From the NCBI GenBank assembly GCA_947493005.1, contig CANLOY010000004.1, forward strand, positions 310,001-374,000: a stretch of 64,000 nt of DNA. The letters run 5' to 3'. The position numbers were made by a program, and so were the translations under genes. This DNA is from an uncultured Roseivirga sp. (GTDB lineage Bacteria; Bacteroidota; Bacteroidia; Cytophagales; Cyclobacteriaceae). This document shows, piece after piece, positions 1-8,688 of the stretch (positions are counted from its first letter, which is position 1; every line of letters starts with the position of its first letter). Below the pieces are notes generated by a model. The model saw only the letters and a program-made list of their open reading frames with translations. It did not search any database and had not been told where the DNA came from.

Positions 1-2130
1 AATGATGCACTGGCAGATGTAGTCTGGAATATCAGAAGGTTCCGACCAGATGTAATCATTACTCGTTTTGATTCAACGAGAGTTCCAGGAGGTAGAATGC
101 ATGGCCACCATACCGCATCAGCATTATTGGCCTTAGAAGCATTTGATATTGCAAATGATCCAACAGTTTTTCCTGAACAACTAAAATATGTTGAACCATG
201 GCAGCCTAAGGGGCTTTATTGGAATACATACAATTTTGGAAGGGCAAATTTTAGTTCAGATCACGATGGAGAGAAGGGTTTCTATACGCTAGACTTAGGT
301 GCTTACAATGAGCTTCTGGGTAAATCTTATGATGAGATTTCGGCTATAAGTAGAAGTCAGCATAAGTCTCAAGGGTTTGGAAGCACAGGAAATAGAGGAG
401 AGTTTAAGGAGTATTTGATGTATTGGAAAGGTGATGCACCTGAAGGCGATGTTTTCAAAAATATAGATCAGACATGGGGTAGAGTAAAGGGTGGAAAATC
501 GATTCAGAATATAATCGAACGTGCCAATCGGAAATTCAGTATGGAGAGCCCTTCGGCCATAGTTCCGGATTTAATGGAAGCCAGAGCAGGTATTTTAAAA
601 ATTGAAGATCAGTACTGGAAAAATGTAAAACTCAAAGAAATTGACCTGATCATAAAGTCTGCTATGGGGCTTTACCTGGAGGTCGCAGCAAGAGCTTATA
701 GCGCTGTCCCTGGAGAAGAAGTTCCTTTCTTCTATGAAGTTATTAACAGATCAGGAGTCAATGCCACTGTTAAGTCTATTGAGGTTCCAGGTACGGGTAA
801 GAAAATTCAGATTAATAAAGAGTTAAAGAACAACATAAGAATACGAGAAAACGACACACTTAGAATCAAGCCTGACCATCCGTATTCTCAGCCTTACTGG
901 TTAGCAGAAGAAGCGTCTTTGGGCATGTATAGTGTAGGTGATCAAAACAAGATTGGCTTAGCCGAAAATCCTGCCGCTCTGAAAGCTATTTTTGAACTTG
1001 AGATCAGCGGACAACCATACACCTATACAACTGATGTCATATTTAAAAGGAATGATAGAGTAAAAGGTGAGTTCTACAGACCATTTGTTATTACTCCTTC
1101 CGTTATGGCAAATATTAAGGAAAGTGTGCTGGTTTTTCCAGATAACGAACCCAAAACAGTCAATGTAGTAGTAAGGTCGGGACGAACAAATGTTAATGGA
1201 GAGGTGAGGTTAAATTTGCCTAAGGGTTGGAAGTCGAACCCGACATCTGTGAGCTATAATCTCCAAAACAAGAATCAGGAATTTTCTGCTGTTTTCAGCG
1301 TTCTACCCCCTCAAAACTCAGAAGAAGCTTACATTGGCGTTCAGGCCACCTATAATGGAAAATCCTATGACCGTGGACTTAAGCTAATTGAATACGATCA
1401 TATTCCTGTCCAGACTATATTTCCAAAAAGTAATACCAAAGTAGTTCGTGTTGATATAAAAAGAACCAATCAATATATAGGTTATATCATGGGGTCAGGA
1501 GATGCTATTCCTGAAAGTCTTGAACAAATCGGTTATAGTGTTACCATGTTGGATCCTGATAATATTACTGCTGAGGCATTAAATGCATTTGATGCAGTAA
1601 TTGTGGGTGTAAGAGCTTATAACACAATAGAACGCATGAATGTGGTGCAGCCACGTCTGATGGAATATGTGAAATCTGGGGGCACTGTGATAACACAGTA
1701 CAATACTTCCATGAGAAATCAACCTGCAATTGGTCCTTATCCATTTCAGATATCAAGAGATAGGGTTACTGTTGAAGAGGCGAATGTTAGAATACTGGAA
1801 CCAAATCATCCCATTATAAACGGACCGAATAAGATCACCTCTAAAGATTTTGAAGGTTGGGTTCAGGAAAGAGGACTTTACTTTCCAAATAAATGGGATT
1901 CAAAGTACACACCAATTCTTTCGAGCAATGACCCTGGAGAAAGCCCGAAAAATGGAGGTTTGCTAGTAGCAAAGTATGGCGAGGGATACTTCATATATTC
2001 TGGTTACTCCTGGTTCAGAGAGTTACCGGCAGGAGTACCGGGAGCATTCAGAATATTCACTAATATGATTTCAGTTGGTCAGGAGAAACCAAAAAATGCT
2101 AGATTGAATTCGATAGAAAACAATAAATGA
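1..2130 (+). CDS. PIG-L family deacetylase, large secreted-type (5' partial)
   Basis: The reading frame is open from base 1, so the gene begins upstream. The ATG at 97 is internal: the preceding codons already read like the core of the LmbE/PIG-L deacetylase fold (RPDVIITRFD). The metal-site region appears as HGHHTAS just after position 97; the N-terminal AHPDDE-type motif would lie outside the window. A long beta-rich middle part follows. The last ~200 residues contain a glutamine-amidotransferase/ThuA-like segment (YIGYIMGSGDAIPESLEQIG, then AFDAVIVGVRAYN). Family members remove N-acetyl groups from GlcNAc-type substrates; the substrate here is unknown. The stop overlaps the next ATG (TGATG), so it heads a coupled operon with a small membrane protein and a symporter. 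That suggests deacetylation linked to solute uptake, which is inference. Confidence 0.85.
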   Translation, partial: NDALADVVWNIRRFRPDVIITRFDSTRVPGGRMHGHHTASALLALEAFDIANDPTVFPEQLKYVEPWQPKGLYWNTYNFGRANFSSDHDGEKGFYTLDLGAYNELLGKSYDEISAISRSQHKSQGFGSTGNRGEFKEYLMYWKGDAPEGDVFKNIDQTWGRVKGGKSIQNIIERANRKFSMESPSAIVPDLMEARAGILKIEDQYWKNVKLKEIDLIIKSAMGLYLEVAARAYSAVPGEEVPFFYEVINRSGVNATVKSIEVPGTGKKIQINKELKNNIRIRENDTLRIKPDHPYSQPYWLAEEASLGMYSVGDQNKIGLAENPAALKAIFELEISGQPYTYTTDVIFKRNDRVKGEFYRPFVITPSVMANIKESVLVFPDNEPKTVNVVVRSGRTNVNGEVRLNLPKGWKSNPTSVSYNLQNKNQEFSAVFSVLPPQNSEEAYIGVQATYNGKSYDRGLKLIEYDHIPVQTIFPKSNTKVVRVDIKRTNQYIGYIMGSGDAIPESLEQIGYSVTMLDPDNITAEALNAFDAVIVGVRAYNTIERMNVVQPRLMEYVKSGGTVITQYNTSMRNQPAIGPYPFQISRDRVTVEEANVRILEPNHPIINGPNKITSKDFEGWVQERGLYFPNKWDSKYTPILSSNDPGESPKNGGLLVAKYGEGYFIYSGYSWFRELPAGVPGAFRIFTNMISVGQEKPKNARLNSIENNK

Positions 2131-2267
2131 TGACCAACGACTCCAAAGAGATGCAAGAAGACAAACCTCCTTTCTTCAACTCATGGCCTAAGATGTACGG
2201 ACTTTTAATAGTTGTCTTGGGTATCTTAATCTTGTTGTTTTACCTCTTCACAGAATATTACTCATGA
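2130..2267 (+). CDS. 45-residue single-pass membrane protein
   Basis: This short gene starts with an ATG sharing its A with the stop of the deacetylase (TGATG). It ends with a TGA inside the ATGA that starts the symporter, so it overlaps both neighbours. The product has a polar N-terminus (MTNDSKEMQEDKPPFFNSWP), one hydrophobic helix (about residues 23-39, rich in L, I and V) and the tail FTEYYS. The gapless coupling on both sides strongly supports a real gene. Its position suggests a small accessory subunit for the symporter, which is inference. I recognise no named family. Confidence 0.75.
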   Translation: MTNDSKEMQEDKPPFFNSWPKMYGLLIVVLGILILLFYLFTEYYS

Positions 2268-3976
2268 GCAATATAGATTGGATTGTACTGTTCGGTACGC
2301 TGATTTCCATTGTAGCCTACGGGGTATGGAAATCCAGAGGAACTAAAGATATGGATGGTTACATCCGCGGAGGTAGCGATGTAAAATGGTGGGCCATTGG
2401 TTTGTCCATTATGGCCACCCAGGCAAGTGCTATTACGTTTCTGTCTACTCCAGGCCAAGCTTATACCGATGGTATGCGGTTTATTCAATTCTACTTTGGA
2501 TTGCCAATAGCCATGATACTGATTGCAGTATTCTTTTTGCCCATTTATTATAAGCTAAAAGTATATACTGCGTATCAATACCTCGAGACTCGTTTCGATG
2601 TAAAAACAAGGATGCTTGCGGCTTTCATCTTCCTTATTCAAAGAGGACTTGGGGCAGGTATTACTATTTATGCTCCATCAATAATACTTTCTTCTCTGCT
2701 GGGCTGGGACCTCAAAATGACCAATGTGATCATTGGTGTGCTAGTGATAATTTATACCGTTTCTGGAGGAACCAAAGCAGTAACCCAAACCCAGAAAGCA
2801 CAAATGGCCATAATGATGGGAGGGATGATCTTAGCTGGTTATTTAGTAATTACCTCCTTGCCTGGCGGTGTTGGTTTTGGTGATGCTTTGCAAGTGGCAG
2901 GAAAAATGGGGAAACTCAACGTGGTAAATTTTGAGTTTGACCTCAATGATCGATATAATTTCTGGTCAGGCATTACTGGGGCGGTCTTCTTGTTTATGGC
3001 ATATTTCGGTACAGACCAATCTCAAGTACAGAGATACCTATCGGGAAAATCCTTGTCAGAAAGCCGTTTAGGCTTAATGATGAATGGCTTATTGAAGGTG
3101 CCCATGCAATTCATCATACTTTTTATAGGGGCGATGGTTTTTGTTTTTTATCAATTCAATCAACCCCCAGTATTCTTCAATGAAACGGTTAAAGAACAGG
3201 TTTACCAAACAGAGTATGCCGAAGACTTCAGGGAATTAGAAAGTGAGTATGAAGAAGCTTTTCAAAACAAGCTAGAAGCGGTTAACCACCTTACAACAGC
3301 AGTAGACTCAGAAGATGAAAGAGCAATTAGAGAGGCTCAACTGTTGGTTAATGAAATGCAGGCCAATTCAGATACCATTCGAAAGCATGCAAAAGAAATG
3401 ATAGCTACTGCAGTTCCTGGAGCTGAGACCAATGATAAAGATTACATATTTATGACTTATGTAATGAATGTATTACCAGTCGGGATTGTTGGATTGTTGT
3501 TTGCCGTGATTTTTTCCGCTGCAATGTCCTCAACTTCATCGGAGCTAAATGCCCTTGGAAGTACTACAACCATAGATTTTTACAAGCGAAAAATCAAACA
3601 GGACGGAGATGATTTGCATTACCTCAAATCTTCCAAAATGTTTACACTCGCCTGGGGTGTTTTGGCTATTATTGTTGCTTCAACACTTTCATTGTTTGAA
3701 AATCTTATTCAGGCAGTAAACCTGATCGGTTCACTTTTTTACCCTACTGTACTGGGCATTTTTGTCGTTGCCTTCTTCTTTAAACAAATTAGAGCAAATG
3801 CTGTGTTTATTGGTGCAGTACTAAGTCAACTATTGATAATTCTTATTCACTATCTAAATACCATTGGAGAAGCGGGAATCTTTAAAATGGGCTTTCTATG
3901 GTATAATGCACTTGGTTGCTTAATGGTGGTTGTAATAAGTTATGCAATTCAAATATTTAAAAATAAAAATAAATAG
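2264..3976 (+). CDS. Sodium:solute symporter (SSS family)
   Basis: A 570-residue polytopic membrane protein with the SSS hallmarks: an N-terminal helix, a WWAIGLSIMATQASAITFLSTPG-like segment (about 45-68), GLGAGITIYAP, an SGGTKAVTQTQ motif (about 167-177) and a late AAMSSTSSELNALGSTTT segment (about 424-441) typical of Na+-coupled carriers. It should move a small organic solute with Na+ across the inner membrane. About residues 300-390 form an unusual hydrophilic, Glu/Lys/Gln-rich, probably coiled-coil insertion between two helices. Translationally coupled (ATGA) to the 45-residue protein and the deacetylase, so its substrate may be the deacetylation product (inference). Confidence 0.9.
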   Translation: MSNIDWIVLFGTLISIVAYGVWKSRGTKDMDGYIRGGSDVKWWAIGLSIMATQASAITFLSTPGQAYTDGMRFIQFYFGLPIAMILIAVFFLPIYYKLKVYTAYQYLETRFDVKTRMLAAFIFLIQRGLGAGITIYAPSIILSSLLGWDLKMTNVIIGVLVIIYTVSGGTKAVTQTQKAQMAIMMGGMILAGYLVITSLPGGVGFGDALQVAGKMGKLNVVNFEFDLNDRYNFWSGITGAVFLFMAYFGTDQSQVQRYLSGKSLSESRLGLMMNGLLKVPMQFIILFIGAMVFVFYQFNQPPVFFNETVKEQVYQTEYAEDFRELESEYEEAFQNKLEAVNHLTTAVDSEDERAIREAQLLVNEMQANSDTIRKHAKEMIATAVPGAETNDKDYIFMTYVMNVLPVGIVGLLFAVIFSAAMSSTSSELNALGSTTTIDFYKRKIKQDGDDLHYLKSSKMFTLAWGVLAIIVASTLSLFENLIQAVNLIGSLFYPTVLGIFVVAFFFKQIRANAVFIGAVLSQLLIILIHYLNTIGEAGIFKMGFLWYNALGCLMVVVISYAIQIFKNKNK

Positions 3977-4085
3977 ATATTTATATATGTTGATTTTTAA
4001 ATATTTATAAAATCACTCTCTCTGAAACTCATTTATTTTCTCTGTGAATAAATAAAACATCGGATAGTTTTCTAATTTCATTTCT

Positions 4086-5417
4086 ATGTATGCCATAGTT
4101 GATATAGAAACCACTGGGAGTTCGGCCGCCTATGGCAAGATCACCGAAATAGCCATTTTAATTCATGATGGTAAGAGGGTAGTAGACGAGTTTCAATCCT
4201 TAATTAACCCGGAGTGTGGGATACCAATGGGGATCACTTCTTTAACAGGTATTTCCAACGAAATGGTCATGAATGCTCCCAAATTCTATGAAATAGCCAA
4301 GGAAGTTTACCAACTGTTGGAAGGAAATGTGTTTGTAGCCCACAATGTGAACTTCGACTACTCCTTTATTAAAAAGGAGTTTCAGGAATTGGGTGGCACT
4401 TTTAACCTAAACAAACTTTGTACGGTACGACTTAGCCGTAAAATTTTCCCGGGATTAAAATCATATAGCCTGGGGAGGTTAAGCGAACATTTCAGCATTG
4501 AGAACAGTGCTAGACATAGAGCTATGGGCGATGCTAGGGCAACAGCTGAGTTAATGGATTTATTGCTGGCTAATGACTCCGGACAGATCGACCAGTTTTT
4601 AAAGCGAAATTCAAAAGAAGCCGATTTACCACCCAACCTAGCCAAAGAAGTGTTTGAAGAGTTACCTGAACTAACTGGCGTTTATTACTTTCATGATGAG
4701 CATGGAAAGGTACTTTATGTAGGCAAAGCCAATAGTATTAAGGCACGAATTAGGAACCATTTCTCGGCAACGGATGTAATCTATAAGCAGGGCTTAAAGG
4801 ATCTTATACATAGTATTTCATTTGAGCTTTGTGGGGATGAGATGATTGCCTTTTTGCTTGAGTCATACGAAATCAAGCGATTGTTTCCTCAGTTCAATAA
4901 AGCCCAGAAATATCCATCTTCCAAGTTTGGGTTATATCACTATCAAGACTCAAGAGGTTTTCACCGCTTATCAATCGGTAAGGTTCAACGTGGACATATT
5001 CCAATCAGGTCATTTACTTCTTTTGATAAAGCGCGAACATTTCTGATTCAGTTTGTTAAAGAGCACAATCTGGATCCTGAGTTATGCAGTCTTCCCGCTT
5101 CTATGATGAAATATTTTGGCTATTCATTTAAAGGTTCGGACGAAGAAGCATTGAAACAACGATTTGAGAAAGCACTGGAGTTGATCAATGATGTTAAGAA
5201 TACCTACTGTTTGTTCGGAAACGGTAGAACTACAGGAGAGAGGAGTGTTGTTTTGATTGAAGAAGGAGTGTACAAAGGTTTTGGCTTTTTTGACGTAAAT
5301 GAATCTGAAGATTCTCTGGAGTACATCAAAGATGTAATTAAAACTTATCCGGATAATCCTGAAGTTCATAGGATCGTGAACCAGTACAAAGAAAAACGAG
5401 AAATACTTACCTTTTAA
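4086..5417 (+). CDS. DnaQ-like exonuclease fused to GIY-YIG nuclease domain
   Basis: 443 residues. The N-terminus is a DEDDh 3'-5' exonuclease like the DNA polymerase III epsilon subunit: IVDIETTG (D6, E8), HNVNFDY (about 86-92) and HRAMGDARA (about 143-151) supply the acidic residues and the His. After about residue 195 comes a GIY-YIG domain (LTGVYYFHDEHGKVLYVGKA, Arg in ARIRNHF, Glu in LLESYEIKRLFP), as in the UvrC N-terminus and Cho. The ~150-residue C-terminus is not recognised. A role in DNA repair or end processing is probable. This two-nuclease fusion is known in bacteria, including Bacteroidota. It is a stand-alone gene after a ~110-base AT-rich gap. Confidence 0.88.
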   Translation: MYAIVDIETTGSSAAYGKITEIAILIHDGKRVVDEFQSLINPECGIPMGITSLTGISNEMVMNAPKFYEIAKEVYQLLEGNVFVAHNVNFDYSFIKKEFQELGGTFNLNKLCTVRLSRKIFPGLKSYSLGRLSEHFSIENSARHRAMGDARATAELMDLLLANDSGQIDQFLKRNSKEADLPPNLAKEVFEELPELTGVYYFHDEHGKVLYVGKANSIKARIRNHFSATDVIYKQGLKDLIHSISFELCGDEMIAFLLESYEIKRLFPQFNKAQKYPSSKFGLYHYQDSRGFHRLSIGKVQRGHIPIRSFTSFDKARTFLIQFVKEHNLDPELCSLPASMMKYFGYSFKGSDEEALKQRFEKALELINDVKNTYCLFGNGRTTGERSVVLIEEGVYKGFGFFDVNESEDSLEYIKDVIKTYPDNPEVHRIVNQYKEKREILTF

Positions 5418-5496
5418 TTTTCAGCTGTTTAGGGTGAAAGATGGCTGAGTTGTATTTAATGTGTGGATAATTACCAACCGTAAATATAAATTTCCG

Positions 5497-5528
5497 TTTG
5501 AATAATTATCGGAATGAATGTAACTTAT
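5497..5528 (+). promoter_or_regulatory. Candidate Bacteroidota-type promoter
   Basis: TTTG at 5497-5500, then 20 bases, then TAACTTAT at 5521-5528, resembling the TTTG / TAnnTTTG promoter of this phylum with two mismatches in the -7 element. It would place transcription start just at the hairpin preceding the 61-residue gene. Confidence 0.3.
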
Positions 5529-5532
5529 ATGA

Positions 5533-5556
5533 AACATCGGGAGGTCAACCGATGTT
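5533..5556 (+). promoter_or_regulatory. Perfect 8-bp hairpin before the 61-residue gene
   Basis: AACATCGG and CCGATGTT form a perfect inverted repeat around an 8-base loop, 24 bases before the ATG at 5581. No T run follows, so it is unlikely to be a terminator. A 5' UTR structure or protein-binding site is more likely. Confidence 0.4.
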
Positions 5557-5580
5557 ATAAGAATATTAGAAAAAACACCT

Positions 5581-5766
5581 ATGAAAAAAACTAAAGAACT
5601 TGGAGAGAAGTTTCTGAAATATGCTGAAGAGTCTATTCAGCAGCGGTCAATTAAGACTTCAAAGAGAATTAGAAAATATGTGAACAATGTAAGCGATGTG
5701 AGCAAAGAACTTGTGTTTTCTAGCGCATTAATGGCTGGTCACAAAAAGATTGTGGTTTCAGACTGA
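5581..5766 (+). CDS. Small basic hypothetical protein (61 aa)
   Basis: Not recognised. The product is Lys/Arg/Ser-rich, predicted helical, with no signal peptide or membrane segment (starts MKKTKELGEKFLKYAEES). It is supported by a good ATG, an upstream promoter-like element and hairpin, and clean gaps of ~160 and ~150 bases on both sides. Composition is compatible with a nucleic-acid-associated or regulatory peptide, but that is only a guess. Confidence 0.5.
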   Translation: MKKTKELGEKFLKYAEESIQQRSIKTSKRIRKYVNNVSDVSKELVFSSALMAGHKKIVVSD

Positions 5767-5917
5767 GAAACCATCTCATATTTCTAATCTATATAAATCA
5801 TTCCTATATTGGGAATGATAAGTCTTTCTCCTAAGCATAATCTATCAAATAAAACCATTTTATCCTGTTTGGTAGGGTTTTTGACTACTCAATCATATTA
5901 GTATCAAAAGATGGATT

Positions 5918-6835
5918 ATGTTTCAAGAGGCTGCTGACTACGATTTCTTGATCTGCCCATTCACGGGTAGAAAGCTACGTTACCTTTCGGAAGAAGAACT
6001 TGAAGGCGTTAACTCCAAAATAGCCAGTGGAGAATTATACTTTTACCCTGGAGCGCAAGTTTCAGCACCTCTAAGTAGGGCGCTCGTTTCCGAGCAAAAA
6101 ACCTACGTTTACCCAATTATTGAAGATATACTCTACCTAAAAAGAGAGACGGCAATTGTTTCCAAAAACAGAACCAGCAATTACCTGAAGAGAGCCGATT
6201 CAACCCGAATTGAAGAATTTGAAAAGGAATATGGCATACGTATGATGGAGGGAACAAATTCAGTTTCAGAGTCTTTCAAAGTGTGCTCTTCAGAAGAGTT
6301 GAAGAAGTTTAAACCTGGTTTTTCAAAATCTGGTAAGCTATTCGTAAGCATTGGCTCTTGTGATATTGATGCAATTCATAACATCCTTTTTAATGCTCAT
6401 TTTGATCAAAATATACATATTGATTTTTCGATCAGAAAAATGAAGCTGGTAAAAGATGATCTTAAAAAAGGAACATTAATGATCCTTTGTGATAAGGAGC
6501 ATCTGCCTATAACCGATAATGCTGTTAGTTCTATGCTATCACTTGATTTTATCAATCATTATGAGAAGAAAGATCAAGAAACCGTGTATGAAGAGATCAA
6601 AAGAGTTATGAGCGTTGAAGGTTCTTCTGTTGTGTCTTATGACAAGAGTAAACCTCTACACGCCAAAACAAGATTAAAGGCAGATTTATTATCAAAGAAA
6701 GCCTTTGGAATAATTAAACCCTGGAAGACTGTTAAAATTCCTACTATTAGTTTTTTTGGTTTAAATACATCAAATCATCAGCTATCTGCTGAACCTATTG
6801 TCAGCAAGACATCTCTTAATAGACAATTTTCCTGA
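5918..6835 (+). CDS. Trm112-like / degenerate SAM-methyltransferase-like protein
   Basis: 305 residues, cytoplasmic. The N-terminus (FLICPFTGRKLRYL, then TYVYPIIEDILYL) resembles the Trm112-like segment found before some methyltransferase domains, but it keeps only one of the usual zinc cysteines. The rest resembles a class I methyltransferase: LPITDNAVSSMLSLDFINHY matches the 'LPF-D-SFD' strand region, followed by EEIKRVMSVEGS. The glycine-rich SAM motif is weak (FVSIGSCDIDA), so activity is doubtful. No operon partner is evident; the MsrB gene follows after ~57 bases. Function is unassigned. Confidence 0.6.
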   Translation: MFQEAADYDFLICPFTGRKLRYLSEEELEGVNSKIASGELYFYPGAQVSAPLSRALVSEQKTYVYPIIEDILYLKRETAIVSKNRTSNYLKRADSTRIEEFEKEYGIRMMEGTNSVSESFKVCSSEELKKFKPGFSKSGKLFVSIGSCDIDAIHNILFNAHFDQNIHIDFSIRKMKLVKDDLKKGTLMILCDKEHLPITDNAVSSMLSLDFINHYEKKDQETVYEEIKRVMSVEGSSVVSYDKSKPLHAKTRLKADLLSKKAFGIIKPWKTVKIPTISFFGLNTSNHQLSAEPIVSKTSLNRQFS

Positions 6836-6892
6836 TTTTCGAATCCTTACTAAACCTTTTGATCGTATTTAAGGTTAGCAAATAAAAAAGAG

Positions 6893-7432
6893 ATGAAGGC
6901 GAAAGTATTATTACTAACGGGACTGACTGTCATATTATTGACTAGTCTCTTGACCTTTAGAGGCGAAGATGTTCAAGCTCAGGAGATCGAGCAAGATGAT
7001 AAGATCAAATATGAAATTCAACTTTCGGAGCAAGAGTGGAAGAAAAGACTTACTCCAGAACAGTACCATATTTTAAGGGAAAAAGGAACTGAGAGAGCCG
7101 GAACAGGTATGTACAACAAGTTTTACCAAAAAGGTACTTATTATTCGGCCGCTTCTTTACAGCCTATTTTCAGTTCAGAGACAAAGTATAATTCGTATTC
7201 AGGCTGGCCTAGCTTTTGGAAGCCTATATCAGATAGTGCTATTAAATTGGTAAAGGACACTTCATTAGGTATGATTAGATGGGAGGTAGTAGATAGTAAG
7301 AGTGGTTCCCATTTAGGGCATGTTTTTGATGACGGTCCACAGCCAACAGGAAAGAGATATTGTTTGAACTCAGCTGCCTTGATCTTTGTACCTGAAGGAG
7401 AAGAGCCTCCAAAGTTTAAAAAAGACAATTAG
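6893..7432 (+). CDS. msrB: Exported peptide-methionine (R)-S-oxide reductase, zinc-less variant
   Basis: 179 residues with a cleavable signal peptide (about 1-28, ending VQA-Q). The MsrB fold is clear: GWPSFW (104-109), [11 protein letters not shown] (139-149), [13 protein letters not shown] with catalytic Cys157. It should reduce methionine-R-sulfoxide in exported proteins. The four zinc cysteines of canonical MsrB are replaced (YYSAAS and SKSGSH in place of the CxxC pairs), and the usual resolving Cys position reads NSYSGWP. Cys157 is the only cysteine in the protein, so recycling needs an external thiol partner (inference). It lies two genes upstream of an exported MsrA, implying an envelope methionine-repair pair. 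Confidence 0.9.
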   Translation: MKAKVLLLTGLTVILLTSLLTFRGEDVQAQEIEQDDKIKYEIQLSEQEWKKRLTPEQYHILREKGTERAGTGMYNKFYQKGTYYSAASLQPIFSSETKYNSYSGWPSFWKPISDSAIKLVKDTSLGMIRWEVVDSKSGSHLGHVFDDGPQPTGKRYCLNSAALIFVPEGEEPPKFKKDN

Positions 7433-7465
7433 TAATTCAGTTGAACAAAATATTTCGTTAACATT

Positions 7466-7489
7466 GGCCTGATTTTATCAGGCCTTTTT
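7466..7489 (+). terminator. Rho-independent terminator after msrB
   Basis: GGCCTGA / TCAGGCC, a 7-bp GC-rich stem with a 5-base loop, followed directly by five T. It lies 33 bases after the msrB stop and ends ~10 bases before the next start, so the MazG-like gene has its own or read-through transcription. Confidence 0.8.
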
Positions 7490-7498
7490 ATTTGAATT

Positions 7499-7975
7499 AT
7501 GGAAGAACCAAAACCACTAAACAGCGTTGCTGAATTTCACAAAACATTTAAACACCCCATTTTAAATAAGCCTCAGATTCCTTCTGAAGATCGCTGTAAT
7601 TTACGAGTATCGTTGATTGCTGAAGAACTCAAGGAGCTGGAAGAAGCTATTGCTGACAAAGATATAGTTGAGGTTGCAGATGCCTTGGCGGATATTCAAT
7701 ATGTACTTTCCGGAGCGATATTGGAATTTGGATTGGGCAATAAGTTCAAAGCTCTGTTTGACGAAGTGCAAAGGTCTAATATGAGTAAGACATGTAAGGC
7801 CATGGAGGAAGCTGAAGCCACCATGAAGCACTATATGGATAAAGATGGAACGGAAAGCTACATTGAGGAGTCTGACGGACACTACCTCGTTTACAGAAAG
7901 GGAGATAACAAAACCCTAAAGTCAATTAATTATTCACCAGCTGACCTTAAAAGCATTTTAGCTGACGACCTGTAA
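7499..7975 (+). CDS. MazG-like nucleotide pyrophosphohydrolase
   Basis: 158 residues, helical and cytoplasmic. The metal-binding pattern of all-alpha NTP pyrophosphatases is present: LIAEELKELEEAI (about 39-51, the EExxE helix) followed by VADALADIQYVLSG (about 60-73, the DxxxD helix). Such enzymes hydrolyse NTPs or dNTPs, often damaged ones, to monophosphate and pyrophosphate. The C-terminal ~60 residues (SYIEESDGHYLVYRKGDN) form a small extension. It sits between exported MsrB and MsrA; a shared oxidative-damage theme is plausible but not shown. The specific substrate cannot be told from sequence. Confidence 0.82.
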   Translation: MEEPKPLNSVAEFHKTFKHPILNKPQIPSEDRCNLRVSLIAEELKELEEAIADKDIVEVADALADIQYVLSGAILEFGLGNKFKALFDEVQRSNMSKTCKAMEEAEATMKHYMDKDGTESYIEESDGHYLVYRKGDNKTLKSINYSPADLKSILADDL

Positions 7976-8016
7976 AAACTTTTTGATTCTATAAACCGTT
8001 AGGTTAGCTCATACAA

Positions 8017-8688
8017 ATGTTATTAGATATGCAGGGCGTATATTCCTTATTGGTTTCTTTGATTTTGAACTTCACAGTAAGTTCTTGTGCTGAGGAAAGT
8101 AGGACCAGACAGGTTTTTTTGGATGAAATTAACAGTGGTGAAGCTATAGCAACATTTGCAGGAGGCTGCTTTTGGTGTACAGAGGCAGTATTTGAGAGAG
8201 TTGAGGGTGTTAAAGATGTCGTTTCAGGTTATACTGGAGGGAAAGAAGAAAACCCAACTTACAGACAAGTAAGCTATGGAAAGACTACTCACGCTGAGGC
8301 TATTCAAGTCTATTATGATTCCAAGATTATCAGCTATCAGGAACTTCTGGATATCTTTTTTGCAACACATTATCCTACACAGCTTAATGCTCAAGGACCC
8401 GATAAAGGCAGGCAATACAGATCGGCTGTGTTCTATCATGATGGTGAGCAAAAGAAGGCTATACTTGAGATCATAGAGAAACTCAATAAATCAGGGAAGT
8501 ATAAGAAGAGAATAGTGACAGAAGTAGAAGCTTATGATAAGTTTTGGTTAGCAGAAGATTATCATCAAAACTACTACGAACTTAACCCCGGGAACCCCTA
8601 TATAATTAACGTAGCTGTTCCTAAAGTGAGAAAGTTTAAGAAGCTCTTTGCCGATAAGGTAAAAGATAAATACAAAGCAGAAAGGTAG
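8017..8688 (+). CDS. msrA: Peptide-methionine (S)-S-oxide reductase, probable lipoprotein
   Basis: 223 residues. The catalytic motif GCFWC (catalytic Cys51) is followed by the MsrA signature regions GVKDVVSGYTGG, DIFFATHYPTQLN, GPDKGRQYRSAVFYH and AEDYHQNYYELNP. The N-terminus has a hydrophobic stretch ending in VSSC (Cys24), a plausible lipobox, so the enzyme is probably membrane-anchored and faces the periplasm. ATGs at 8017 and 8029 are both possible starts; both keep the signal. No C-terminal recycling cysteines are present. It reduces methionine-S-sulfoxide, complementing the exported MsrB upstream. Confidence 0.92.
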   Translation: MLLDMQGVYSLLVSLILNFTVSSCAEESRTRQVFLDEINSGEAIATFAGGCFWCTEAVFERVEGVKDVVSGYTGGKEENPTYRQVSYGKTTHAEAIQVYYDSKIISYQELLDIFFATHYPTQLNAQGPDKGRQYRSAVFYHDGEQKKAILEIIEKLNKSGKYKKRIVTEVEAYDKFWLAEDYHQNYYELNPGNPYIINVAVPKVRKFKKLFADKVKDKYKAER

